From CAZBLP01 sp964492825 (GTDB lineage: Bacteria > DYJV01), in assembly GCA_964492825.1 (NCBI GenBank), contig CAZBLP010000008.1, positions 1 through 48,281 on the forward strand: a stretch of DNA of 48,281 nucleotides, in the 5' to 3' direction. Each line of letters opens with the position of its first letter. The stretch's first letter is position 1. The notes below the pieces were generated by a model. That model searched no databases. It was not told the origin of the DNA and worked only from the letters and a program-made list of their open reading frames with translations. Of this stretch, positions 18,083 to 26,309 are shown one piece after another. Both the position numbers and the translations under genes were made by a program.

Positions 18083-18595
18083 TTATTCTCCTGTTGCAGG
18101 CATTGTAAAAGTTCTTTGCCCCAATTCTCTGTTCATCATAAAAATTGCATTACCTCTATTGCCAACAAGTTTTAGCTTTTGAACTATCTCATCTGCTGAT
18201 GCTTCTTCTTCTACTTGTTCAGCAACAAACCATTGTAAAAAATTGTTAGTGGCATGATCTTTTTCTTCAATAGCTATGTCAACCAGATTATTTATTAGAC
18301 TTGATACATACTGTTCATGCTTGTATGCATCTTCAAAAGCCTCCAAAGCTGATGACCAGTTTGACTTTGGATTTTCAATTGTTTCCAAAATCACTCTGCC
18401 ACCTCTTTCATTAATATAGTCATAAATTTTTTTTGCATGGCTCATCTCTTCCATTGTTTGAATTTCCATCCATTTTGCAAAACCATCTAATCCTTCTGAT
18501 TCAAAATATGCAGCCATTGACAAATATAGATATGCTGAATAAAGTTCTGCATTAACCTGTTTGTTAAGAGCTGCTTCCATTTTTTCAGATAACAT
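18083..18595 (-). CDS. ftn: Ferritin (bacterial non-haem, FtnA type)
   Basis: A 170-residue four-helix ferritin. Ferroxidase ligands are visible in NAELYSAYLYLSMA (E17), the EEMSHAKKIYDY helix (Glu and His), and WFVAEQVEEE near residue 127. It stores iron and removes Fe(II) that would drive Fenton chemistry. It lies 12 bases after desulfoferrodoxin in the operon. Length and motifs match FtnA; it is not a Dps or bacterioferritin. Confidence 0.95.
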   Translation of the reverse strand: MLSEKMEAALNKQVNAELYSAYLYLSMAAYFESEGLDGFAKWMEIQTMEEMSHAKKIYDYINERGGRVILETIENPKSNWSSALEAFEDAYKHEQYVSSLINNLVDIAIEEKDHATNNFLQWFVAEQVEEEASADEIVQKLKLVGNRGNAIFMMNRELGQRTFTMPATGE

Positions 18596-18607
18596 TTTAA
18601 CTCCTTT

Positions 18608-18991
18608 CTAATTTGAAGATTTCCATACACCATGCAGATTACAATGTTCTCTTGCTGTGACTTTATCATTGTCAACTTTAAAAATTGCAACAGGTTCATC
18701 ACCTGGATTTAAAAACTGTCTGTAAGCTTTACCGTCATCTGTAACCAATTCTATCCATTCAATGTAATGTTTCTCTTCCATGGGATGGCTCACGCTTCCC
18801 ACTGTTACTTTATATCCACTGTCTATTTTTTCTATAACAGGAACATGTTTTTCTTTTGCAGCGTCAGTGGTATTTTCAGATAAAAGTACCATTTCCTCGT
18901 TGCAGCAGACCAATTTGCCAAAACCGCCATGTACAACTTCAATTATATTTCCACATTTGTTACATTTATAAATTTCCAATTTATCAGCCAT
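18608..18991 (-). CDS. dfx: Desulfoferrodoxin (2Fe superoxide reductase)
   Basis: A 127-residue class I superoxide reductase that reduces superoxide to hydrogen peroxide without making oxygen. The N-terminal desulforedoxin-like centre I has C10, C13, C29 and C30. Centre II has H49, H69, H75, H120 and C117, with E47-K48 in the usual catalytic loop. GGAGG lies upstream of the ATG. It is 13 bases downstream of the peroxiredoxin, which would remove the peroxide product, and upstream of ferritin and its electron donor rubredoxin. Confidence 0.96.
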   Translation of the reverse strand: MADKLEIYKCNKCGNIIEVVHGGFGKLVCCNEEMVLLSENTTDAAKEKHVPVIEKIDSGYKVTVGSVSHPMEEKHYIEWIELVTDDGKAYRQFLNPGDEPVAIFKVDNDKVTAREHCNLHGVWKSSN

Positions 18992-19004
18992 TTTATACCT
19001 CCTT

Positions 19005-19613
19005 TTATTCTCCTACTTTCCATTCTTCCCAAACTTTGCCTACAAGGCTTGGACCAGGTTTTAATGTTTTTTTGCCTGGTTCCCATCCAGCTGGACAAGC
19101 TTCTGCTCCTGCTGCTTTTCTAACATATTGAAATGCCTTTAATTGCCTAATAGCTTCATTAACATTTCTTCCAACAGGTGGTGCCAATACTTCCACAGCT
19201 TGAATAACTCCGTCAGGATCAATAAAGAATCTTCCTCTTATGTTCAATCCTAAATCTTCCTCAAATACTCCGTACATTCTACCTATTTCACCTTTTGGGT
19301 CAGTAAGCAGAGGAAAAGGATAATGATCTCCGTCTACCATTTTAGAGAGCTCTGTTTCATCCCAAATTTTGTGAACAAATTGAGTATCACAGCTTATAGG
19401 AAAAACTTTTACTCCCAATTTTTCAAACTCATCTTTTTTGCTTGCAACTGCAGCAAGTTCTGTAGGTCAAACAAATGTAAAATCAGCAGGATAAAAACAT
19501 AACATAACCCAACTGCCTAAATAGTTTGAGAGCTTAAAATCCATAAAATCCCCGTTGAAATACGCTGTTGTTGAAAAATCAGGTGCTTTTGTTCCAACTT
19601 TTGCTAATGACAT
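19005..19613 (-). CDS. prxU: Selenocysteine-containing 2-Cys peroxiredoxin (PrxU-like)
   Basis: A 202-residue AhpC/Prx1-type peroxiredoxin read through an in-frame UGA. The frame before it ends PADFTFV and the frame after it begins PTELAAVAS; the UGA (19469-19467, codon 49) replaces the peroxidatic cysteine of the family motif FVCPTE. Flanking sequence is intact, with the resolving Cys at C173 in EACPAGW and the usual YPFPLLTDP and RGRFFIDPDG. A hairpin fitting a bacterial SECIS follows 9 bases after UGA. AGGAGG 6-11 bases upstream selects the ATG at 19613; an in-frame ATG at 19703, also with a ribosome site, would add 30 residues lacking Prx homology. Selenocysteine is an inference, since selA/selB/selC are not in the window. 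It is first in the stress operon. Confidence 0.88.
19441..19457 (-). promoter_or_regulatory. Putative bacterial SECIS hairpin
   Basis: In the mRNA, CUUGC (19457-19453) pairs perfectly with GCAAG (19445-19441) around the 7-base loop UGCAGUU. The stem begins 9 bases after the UGA and the loop about 15 bases after it. The loop has G at its second position and a GU inside it. These agree with general bacterial SECIS features (short stem, small loop, loop 16-37 bases from UGA, G among the first loop bases). Confidence 0.65.
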
Positions 19614-19729
19614 AATATCCTCCTTTTTTTGATTTGTATTTATAATGTTTTCTTGGTTTTCTTCTGTTACCTGCGGTACTTTTTTAGGTGTTGAACAACT
19701 CATAAATAAACACCTCTTTCTCTTATTGA

Positions 19730-19766
19730 TAATAATTCTTATAAAGCATTTTCATAAAAAAGTAAA
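19730..19766 (-). promoter_or_regulatory. Promoter of the oxidative-stress operon with overlapping PerR-like box
   Basis: On the minus strand a -35 TTTACT (19766-19761), 17-base spacer and -10 TATAAG (19743-19738) precede the peroxiredoxin. A 15-base sequence TTATAAGAATTATTA (19744-19730) matches the PerR consensus TTATAATnATTATAA at 12 of 14 fixed positions and covers the -10. The region is AT-rich, so some of the match may be chance, but the location before a peroxiredoxin/SOR/ferritin operon is what PerR control predicts. Confidence 0.55.
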
Positions 19767-19797
19767 GAGCTTTTTTATATTTAACAATTAAATTATT

Positions 19798-20015
19798 TTA
19801 ATAAGCTTCTTCATAATCAAGGTCTTTTTCAGTTATTTTTCCGCTAAAATATTTATAAACGAAAAATTGGTAAACTATAACAATTGGTACAAATATCAAT
19901 GCAACTATGAGCATAACCTTTAATGTTAAAGGGCCTGATGAAGCATTGAAAGCAGTTAAAGAATATTTGGAGCTTATACTTGAAGGAAACATATTTAAAA
20001 GATTTTTTGAAAAAT
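19798..20015 (-). pseudogene. cydB: cydB remnant: C-terminal end of cytochrome bd oxidase subunit II
   Basis: The last roughly 65 codons of CydB are readable from about LLNMFPSSISSKYSLTAFNA through the final transmembrane helix (LKVMLIVALIFVPIV) to the typical ending EKDLDYEEAY and stop. The rest of cydB is missing. It is joined to the cydA piece near 20001-20015, where both frames share a TTTTTCAAAAAATCTTTTAA-like stretch. The CydB frame is shifted relative to the CydA frame, so no fusion protein can be made. No start or ribosome site is present for it. Confidence 0.85.
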
Positions 20016-20572
20016 TCAACTTCATTCTTTCTGATTAAATGATATCCGCAAACTCCCATTACAAAAAATCCTGCAAGTATGTATGCACCTGAGACAGTAT
20101 GTATAAACTCCATTAAACCAAAGGGATTAAATACAACTTCTGCAAAACTTTTAAGCTCTGCACGTCCGTTTTTTATAACATAACCCACTGGATGCTGCAT
20201 CCAACCATTGGCAATGAGAATCCAGAGTGCAGAAATATTTGAGGCTATTGCAACCAGCCATATAAACAGTGCATGTGTTTTTTTGGAAACCTTATCCCAA
20301 GTAAAAATCCATACACCAATAAAAGTGGATTCAAGAAAAAATGCCACTGTTGCCTCAATGGCAAGGAGAGAGCCGAAAATATCACCTACATACTCTGAGT
20401 ACTTTGACCAGTTTGTACCAAATTGGAATTCAAGAGTAATGCCTGTAACAATACCAAGTGCAAAGTTAATTAAAAATAATTTTCCCCAAAACTTTGCGGC
20501 TCTTTTGTAATCTTCATCTCCTGTTTTTACATATTTAGTTTCATAAATTGCTGTTAGAACTGAAAGACCAAT
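20002..20572 (-). pseudogene. cydA: cydA remnant: internal piece of cytochrome bd oxidase subunit I
   Basis: About 187 codons of CydA are readable, from IGLSVLTAIYETKY through EFQFGTNWSKY, GDIFG, FFLESTFIG and the heme-ligand region IHTVSGAYILAG to VEFFKKSFKY. The start codon and first roughly 25 residues, including the b595 ligand His, are gone: a stop (TAA, 20575-20573) lies directly before the homology. The Q-loop and everything after it are also gone. The 5' side is now the promoter region of the AsmA-like gene. This is a two-ended truncation, so the oxidase is not functional. The same stretch is the longest without an intact gene in the window (about 950 bases counting spacers). Confidence 0.88.
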
Positions 20573-20658
20573 TTATTTTCTTGTCAAGATTTTTTTTGAA
20601 AATTTTTTTATAAAGTCTCTTGACTTTTATCTAAGCAATTATTACAACATTTACTGAG

Positions 20659-23600
20659 ATGAAAAGGTTTTATAAAATTTTTATTATTATTTTTGTTTTT
20701 TTGGGAATTGGAGTTATTACAGGGTATTATGTTTTAACAGAAAAAAACATTGTCAATTTTATTCAGAAACAGGTTTATAAGAGAACAGGGGATAATGTTT
20801 CAGTTTCAAATATTAAAGTTAACTATAAAAAAGGATTGTTAATAAAAGTAGAAAATCTAAAAATATTTAACAACACCGAAACATTAGCTAATATTGAAAA
20901 AGCTTCCATTAATTTAGATTTAAAGAAAATTCTGAAAAAAACAATATATCTGCAATCATTGAAAATTATAAATGGCAATATAGACTTTAATTTTGAAAAG
21001 ATAATTTCAAAAAAAAATTCTCATTTTGTAAAAAAAACAGCTCAAAAAAAAAGCAGTAAAAAATTTAAGATATTTGTTAAAAATATTGATATAAATAATT
21101 TAAATATTAATACAAATGTTTCAGAAGAAAAAGTCAAATTTTCCATATTAACTTTAAATCTTAACAACTTTTCATTAAATAAACATTTTACCTTTAATTT
21201 AATAAGCAATTTAAATGTGAAAAACAGTAAAGGGAGGTTAGTGGCCAAAGGTAATGTTTTTTTGCCTGAATCAAAAGTCAATATAAAAATTGGTGCAGAC
21301 AATCTTAATCTCGAATTTTTGAAAGTCTTTGGAATTAACATATCAAATTGTAATATTAACGGAGAAATATCAGGAAGTTTAAAACACAATATTTCTTCTC
21401 ATTTGAATATTTTGGCAAATAATTTAAGTTTAACCAAATTTCATAACATATATTTTAACAATTTAATGTTAAATTTTAATTTTTTGATTAACAATAAGGA
21501 TATTTTAATAACAAAAAGTAGCATTGACCTTGATAATAGCAGTATAAAAATTATTACAAAAGGCAAAATCACTGATTTTAATTATTTTGATTTGAAATTT
21601 TCCAGTAATGATATTTCATCAAAGTATCTGAAAAATTTTTTACCTTTAAAGCATAAAATAACCATTTCAGATAATGCTAAATTTAAAATTAGCAACTCTT
21701 CTGTTAAGGGGAGTTTAAAAGATTTAGAAAATATGGAAATCAATACGAATTTTTCTGTTTCCAAACTGTCAGGAAATTTTGAAAATTATAATATCAGCAA
21801 TGTATCACTAAATGGCCACTATGATAACAAAAAACTTCTTATAAAAGATATTAAAGCATGTATTAACAACACAAAAATTAATAATTTGGATATATCTTTA
21901 AGAAATAAGGAATTATCAGGAAAGGGTGATTTTCAGGTTGACCTTTCGGATATTCCTGCAGTTGATAAATTTCTTACTTTGCACAGAGGGGTTTTGCATT
22001 TGTCATTAAAAAGTTTTTTCATTCCGTTAAATGATTTTTCAAAAACCAAATTAAAATTTAACGGAAAATTTTCAATGCAAGATGGTTTGATTTCTTACAG
22101 TTTTTTCAGAAAAATAAGAATTGATAATTTTGAAGGAGATTTTAATGAAAATATTATTAATTTAAAAAAATCTCAGGTAAATTTTAGGGGAAATGATTAT
22201 AAATTAATTGGCAATGTTAAACATTATATGGTTAATCCAGTTACATTTGATTTTGATATTAGTTCAAATATATTTGATAGGTTTATTGCTGACAACCTAA
22301 TGCAAATCAAAATAGGAACATGTAAAAATATTTTAGCAAAAGTACATTTAAAAGGCAATATCAATGAAAAATTTAAAATCAGGCTAACCAGAGGAAATAT
22401 TGAATTTTTCAATTCCAATGTAAACATTGAAGGTTTTGATTTGAAAAATATTGTAGGAAAAGCAGACCTAAATAATGATGTTGTAAATATTAACAATATA
22501 TTTTTAACTTTTAATAAAGGGCACTATAATATTAATGGAAAAGTATTTTCTCCATTTGAAGATAAAAAAATGGATTTAATAGTCAAAGGTGATAAAATTG
22601 ATAAAATATTAACAGATAAACTTAATATTAATGAGTTGCACAATTTGAACATAGTTGCTCATATTAAAGGTAACTTTGATAAATTAATTTTAAAATCAGC
22701 GTTTTTACAATTTCATGGTACAGAGTTATTATATAATGAGTATAAGCTCAAAAACATTACAGGCAGTATAAAATATGAGAAAAATGTGGCTAATATTAAA
22801 AATCTTGAAACTTATATGAATAAAATAAAATATATTGTAAATGGTAAAATATTTTATCCTTTTGAAAATCTTTCCTATTCATTAAATATAAAAACAACCT
22901 CAATAGATTCCTATTTTCTAAAAAAAATTAAATTAACAATACCTACAATTAGGCATCTACTTGCTGACATAAATATTTCGGGGAATATAAGAAAAAATTT
23001 GAATTTTCATTTTGATAATTCTGTTATAAAATTTAGCAACTCAAATGCAAATAAACATATTAAAAATTTAAAAGGCAGCATTATAATAAAAAAGGACAAA
23101 ATTACATTTGACAATATCAGAGGCATGATAGCAAATGGTTTTATGGAATTTAACGGTTATCTGACTTTAGACGGGGGAGTGAAAAAAGGATATTTCAAGA
23201 TATTTGGGAAAGACTTTGATTTTAGAAACTTAAAAAAGAAAAAAAAGGAAAATGAGAAAAAAAGTATAGCTGAAAATAAGAAAAATATAAAAAAACCTCA
23301 TTTTCTCAAAAAATTATATGATTTTGTTCAAAATTTGAATATTCAGGTTGATGCTAATTTTAATGATATAAAAACTGACAGTGAAAAATTCAGAAATATT
23401 AATTTAAACATTAAACTTGATAAAACAGGTGTTTTTGTAAAAAACTGCAAGTTTCTGAATTATAACAAAGGGTTTTTTGTTTTAAAAAAAGGGTTGATTA
23501 ACTTTAATAAGGTAAATAAATTTCAGTTATTTGCAGAATATAACAATATAAATATAGGTGATATTTTTAATTTTTTTATTCCTAAAAAAAGTTTTGAATT

Positions 23601-24207
23601 TTACGGTATTGCAAAAAATTGCTTTATTAACATCAAAAGTAGCTTCAAAAATTTTAAGGATTTTGAAAAGAACCTTAACGGAAAATTCAATATTAACTTT
23701 GAAAAAGGATTTATAAACAAAGTGCCTCTAATTGCAAATATATTTTCAATATTAAATATTGCTCAAATTTTCAAATTCAAACTTCCTGATCTTAATAGCA
23801 ATGGTTTTAATTATACCAGTTTAAAAGGTAATTTTAACGTGCGTAACGGAGTCATTAGTACAGAATCTTTGAAACTTATCAGTGATTCAATTAATTTAAT
23901 TTATTTTGGCAAGATAAATCTTGTTAAAAAATTGTATAATGCACATTTGGCAGTTTATCCATTAAAAACAGTTGACAGTATTGTTAAGCATATTCCTTTA
24001 TTAGGATATCTTTTAAAGGACAAAAAGGGAAGCGGTACATTGGTAACTTATTTCAGGATAAAAGGACCTCTTGACAAGCCTTCCATTTATCTGCAACCTG
24101 CAAAGACTGTTACCAAAAAAGTTGAGTCAGTTCTAAAAAACATTATAAAACTCCCTTTTACAATATTTACAAACCCTGAGGATATCTTGATTCCTAATAC
24201 TAAATAA
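20659..24207 (+). CDS. Large AsmA-like envelope protein
   Basis: A 1182-residue protein with one N-terminal membrane anchor (residues 5-26) and a long beta-rich periplasmic region of repeated short strands rich in Asn, Ile, Lys and Phe. A Lys-rich linker lies near residues 855-880. The C terminus (about 1040-1150) matches AsmA-like C-terminal domains: a run ending in YHAHL-like AVYPLKTVDSIVKHIPLLG and KGSGTLVTYFRIKGP. AsmA/TamB/YhdP proteins are thought to bridge inner and outer membranes and conduct phospholipids. It stands alone, 86 bases after the cydA break; TTGACT at 20620-20625 may be its -35. Family assignment is good, precise role unknown. Strand-level repeats make the length flexible in this family. 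Confidence 0.78.
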   Translation: MKRFYKIFIIIFVFLGIGVITGYYVLTEKNIVNFIQKQVYKRTGDNVSVSNIKVNYKKGLLIKVENLKIFNNTETLANIEKASINLDLKKILKKTIYLQSLKIINGNIDFNFEKIISKKNSHFVKKTAQKKSSKKFKIFVKNIDINNLNINTNVSEEKVKFSILTLNLNNFSLNKHFTFNLISNLNVKNSKGRLVAKGNVFLPESKVNIKIGADNLNLEFLKVFGINISNCNINGEISGSLKHNISSHLNILANNLSLTKFHNIYFNNLMLNFNFLINNKDILITKSSIDLDNSSIKIITKGKITDFNYFDLKFSSNDISSKYLKNFLPLKHKITISDNAKFKISNSSVKGSLKDLENMEINTNFSVSKLSGNFENYNISNVSLNGHYDNKKLLIKDIKACINNTKINNLDISLRNKELSGKGDFQVDLSDIPAVDKFLTLHRGVLHLSLKSFFIPLNDFSKTKLKFNGKFSMQDGLISYSFFRKIRIDNFEGDFNENIINLKKSQVNFRGNDYKLIGNVKHYMVNPVTFDFDISSNIFDRFIADNLMQIKIGTCKNILAKVHLKGNINEKFKIRLTRGNIEFFNSNVNIEGFDLKNIVGKADLNNDVVNINNIFLTFNKGHYNINGKVFSPFEDKKMDLIVKGDKIDKILTDKLNINELHNLNIVAHIKGNFDKLILKSAFLQFHGTELLYNEYKLKNITGSIKYEKNVANIKNLETYMNKIKYIVNGKIFYPFENLSYSLNIKTTSIDSYFLKKIKLTIPTIRHLLADINISGNIRKNLNFHFDNSVIKFSNSNANKHIKNLKGSIIIKKDKITFDNIRGMIANGFMEFNGYLTLDGGVKKGYFKIFGKDFDFRNLKKKKKENEKKSIAENKKNIKKPHFLKKLYDFVQNLNIQVDANFNDIKTDSEKFRNINLNIKLDKTGVFVKNCKFLNYNKGFFVLKKGLINFNKVNKFQLFAEYNNINIGDIFNFFIPKKSFEFYGIAKNCFINIKSSFKNFKDFEKNLNGKFNINFEKGFINKVPLIANIFSILNIAQIFKFKLPDLNSNGFNYTSLKGNFNVRNGVISTESLKLISDSINLIYFGKINLVKKLYNAHLAVYPLKTVDSIVKHIPLLGYLLKDKKGSGTLVTYFRIKGPLDKPSIYLQPAKTVTKKVESVLKNIIKLPFTIFTNPEDILIPNTK

Positions 24208-24309
24208 TTGACAGTAAACAAATAATTTATGAAAATGAGACATTGAATAAGGGATTTGTTACTTAAATAAAGATTTTAATTGAGAAGTATATTAATAGTG
24301 GAGGTAAGA

Positions 24310-25680
24310 ATGTTTTTCAAACAATTCAAAGTTGATGGTTTAGGCTGTTTATCCTATTTAATAGGTTGCCCTTCAGAGGGAACAGCAGTGGTTGTTGATC
24401 CTAAAAGGGATTATGAGGATTACATTATTGCAGCAGAGGAAAATGGTTTGAGAATAACCTCTGTTATAGATACTCATGTTCATGCTGACCATGTATCTGG
24501 TGCAATTGATTTGGCTAAAAGAACAGGTGCAACCATATATACAGGCAATGATCCTGATATGGAATTTCAACATATTATTTTAAAACAGGGAGACAAATTG
24601 CAATTTGGCAATGCATTGCTTGAAGTTATTGAAACGCCGGGGCATACCCCTTATTCAATTTCTCTTTTAATAACCGACCTTGCAAGAAGTAATAACCCGA
24701 CAATGATTTTAACTGGAGATTTGCTCTTTGTGGGAAGCATAGGAAGACCTGACCTTGCTGGAAGAGAACTTTTAGATGAACAGATTAAAAATCTTTATAA
24801 CAGTCTCTATAATAAGATTTTAAAATTACCTGATTATATTGAGATATATCCTGCGCATGGAGAAGGTTCTCTCTGTGGTGCAGGTTTAAGCTCCAAACCT
24901 ATGTCTACAATTGGATTTGAAAAAGCATCTAACAAAATATTAAATCTTTCATTTGAAGAATTTAAAAAAGAAGTTTTCAAAAAATTTCCTCACAGGCCTA
25001 AAAATTTTTCATATATAATTATGTCAAATAAAAAAGGTGCTGCATTTGTAGATGATTTACCCAAAATAAAACATTTTTATGTTTCTGAATTAAAAAAATT
25101 TATTGCTAATGGTGGAATCATTGTTGATTTGAGAGATGCAACAAGTTTTGGAGCAGCGCATATAAAAGGAAGTATAAATATAGGATTTTCACTTAATTCA
25201 ACAACATGGCTCGGTACTGTTGTTGAACCTGAAAAAGATATACTACTGCTTGGAAACAATAGAAATGAAATAGAGCAATCTGTTACAAATTTCAGAAGAG
25301 TTGGCTTTGATAATATTAAAGGTTATTTAATAGGTTTAAGTTCATGGGTGTTAAGTGGAGAAGATACGGGATTTTTGCCTCAAATTTCAATTCATACTTT
25401 AAAACATGTTATGGAAAAATATAACAATCATAATATTATAGATGTTCGTTCCGAAGATGAATGGAATTCAGGACATATAAAAGGTGCTGTTCATATTCCT
25501 TTGGAGAAATTTTTTGAAAAAGAGCTTGAGCTTGAGTTTAAAGAGCATATAAGTATTATTTGCGGCTCAGGATACAGATCAAATATAGCAGGCTCGATTT
25601 TAAAATCAAAAGGTTATAAAAACGTATACAGTGTTATAGGAGGAATGATAGCTTGGAATAAAAGATTTGAAACTGTTTAA
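24310..25680 (+). CDS. MBL-fold hydrolase with two rhodanese domains (persulfide dioxygenase-like)
   Basis: A 456-residue protein with an N-terminal metallo-beta-lactamase domain of the ETHE1/GloB-like group (THVHADH, H56/H58/D60/H61; TPGHTPYS; TGDLLFVGSIGRPDL; YPAHGEGSLCG) and two rhodanese domains at about 255-350 and 365-455. The first rhodanese has DLRDA but no catalytic Cys in its active loop (LLGNNRNE), so it is probably structural. The second has DVRSEDEW and the active-site loop CGSGYRS with C418. Relatives oxidise glutathione persulfide or handle sulfane sulfur. GGAGG precedes the ATG at 24310; an upstream start at 24280 is less good. A sulfur-detoxification role fits a sulfur-cycling anaerobe, but the first reaction needs oxygen in known enzymes. 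Confidence 0.88.
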   Translation: MFFKQFKVDGLGCLSYLIGCPSEGTAVVVDPKRDYEDYIIAAEENGLRITSVIDTHVHADHVSGAIDLAKRTGATIYTGNDPDMEFQHIILKQGDKLQFGNALLEVIETPGHTPYSISLLITDLARSNNPTMILTGDLLFVGSIGRPDLAGRELLDEQIKNLYNSLYNKILKLPDYIEIYPAHGEGSLCGAGLSSKPMSTIGFEKASNKILNLSFEEFKKEVFKKFPHRPKNFSYIIMSNKKGAAFVDDLPKIKHFYVSELKKFIANGGIIVDLRDATSFGAAHIKGSINIGFSLNSTTWLGTVVEPEKDILLLGNNRNEIEQSVTNFRRVGFDNIKGYLIGLSSWVLSGEDTGFLPQISIHTLKHVMEKYNNHNIIDVRSEDEWNSGHIKGAVHIPLEKFFEKELELEFKEHISIICGSGYRSNIAGSILKSKGYKNVYSVIGGMIAWNKRFETV

Positions 25681-25767
25681 AGCAAATAAAAATTTATTTT
25701 TTAGAAGTATAAAACTTCACACTATACAATATAACCTATACCTTTGCCTGAATTTGAAAAATTTTAT

Positions 25768-25797
25768 TTGACAAAGTAGAACAATTTTTGTATTTAT
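25768..25797 (+). promoter_or_regulatory. Candidate promoter of the LysM-lipoprotein operon
   Basis: A perfect -35 TTGACA (25768-25773) is followed 17 bases later by TATTTA (25791-25796), with further T/A-rich sequence. It lies 30-58 bases upstream of the lipoprotein ATG. The -10 is a weak match, so this is tentative. The remainder of the 145-base gap shows only a short GAAGT/ACTTC hairpin near 25703. Confidence 0.4.
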
Positions 25798-25825
25798 ATT
25801 AAAAATCAGAGAAAGGAGTTTTAAG

Positions 25826-26275
25826 ATGAGAAGATTAATTAGATTATCAGCAATAGCTTTTTTATTAGTGGTATTTTTTGTGGCTTGTGCTAAAAAAGAA
25901 GTTGTTAAAAAGCAGCCTCCTGTTCCACAACAGAAGCAACAGCAAAAACAGATGAAAACTGTTAAGCCAGCACCAAAACCACAGCCTGTTTCTACAGAGA
26001 CAATTAAAGCAGCACCAGTTGTTTCTCTGCCAATGTTACATAAAGTTAAAAAAGGGGAATGTTTGTGGAAAATTTCAAGTTACAAAGAGATTTACAATGA
26101 TCCATTTATGTGGCCACTAATTTATAAAGCTAATAAAGATAAAATAAAAGACCCTGATTTGATTTTCCCAGGGCAAGTTTTTAATATAGAAAGAATGTTT
26201 ACACAATCAGAAAAAAATAGTGCTGTTCATTTTGCTAAGACCAGGGGTAAATGGTCATTGTTTGATGGCAAATAA
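25826..26275 (+). CDS. LysM-domain lipoprotein
   Basis: A 149-residue lipoprotein. The signal peptide ends at a lipobox with C21 (FFVAC), followed by a Gln/Pro/Lys-rich linker (25-70) and one LysM domain (about 70-122: HKVKKGECLWKIS, PLIYKANKDKIKDPDLIFPGQVF). LysM binds peptidoglycan, so the protein should sit in the periplasm tethered to a membrane and to the wall. AAAGGAG lies 8 bases before the ATG. It resembles short LysM proteins that are common next to envelope genes; the next gene, 34 bases on, is an AsmA-like protein. Confidence 0.9.
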   Translation: MRRLIRLSAIAFLLVVFFVACAKKEVVKKQPPVPQQKQQQKQMKTVKPAPKPQPVSTETIKAAPVVSLPMLHKVKKGECLWKISSYKEIYNDPFMWPLIYKANKDKIKDPDLIFPGQVFNIERMFTQSEKNSAVHFAKTRGKWSLFDGK

Positions 26276-26309
26276 TAAGCCACAATTAAGCTCTTTTTAA
26301 TATTATTTT

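Noticed and set aside
19005..19703. Peroxiredoxin as a pseudogene broken by a nonsense mutation
   Set aside because: The stop falls exactly on the catalytic Cys codon, the rest of the protein is conserved, and a hairpin follows it. Selenocysteine explains all of this better than decay, although sequencing error is not excluded.
19853..20347. cydA remnant as a functional short protein
   Set aside because: The piece lacks its start, a heme ligand and the Q-loop, and continues out of frame into cydB, so it cannot form an oxidase subunit.
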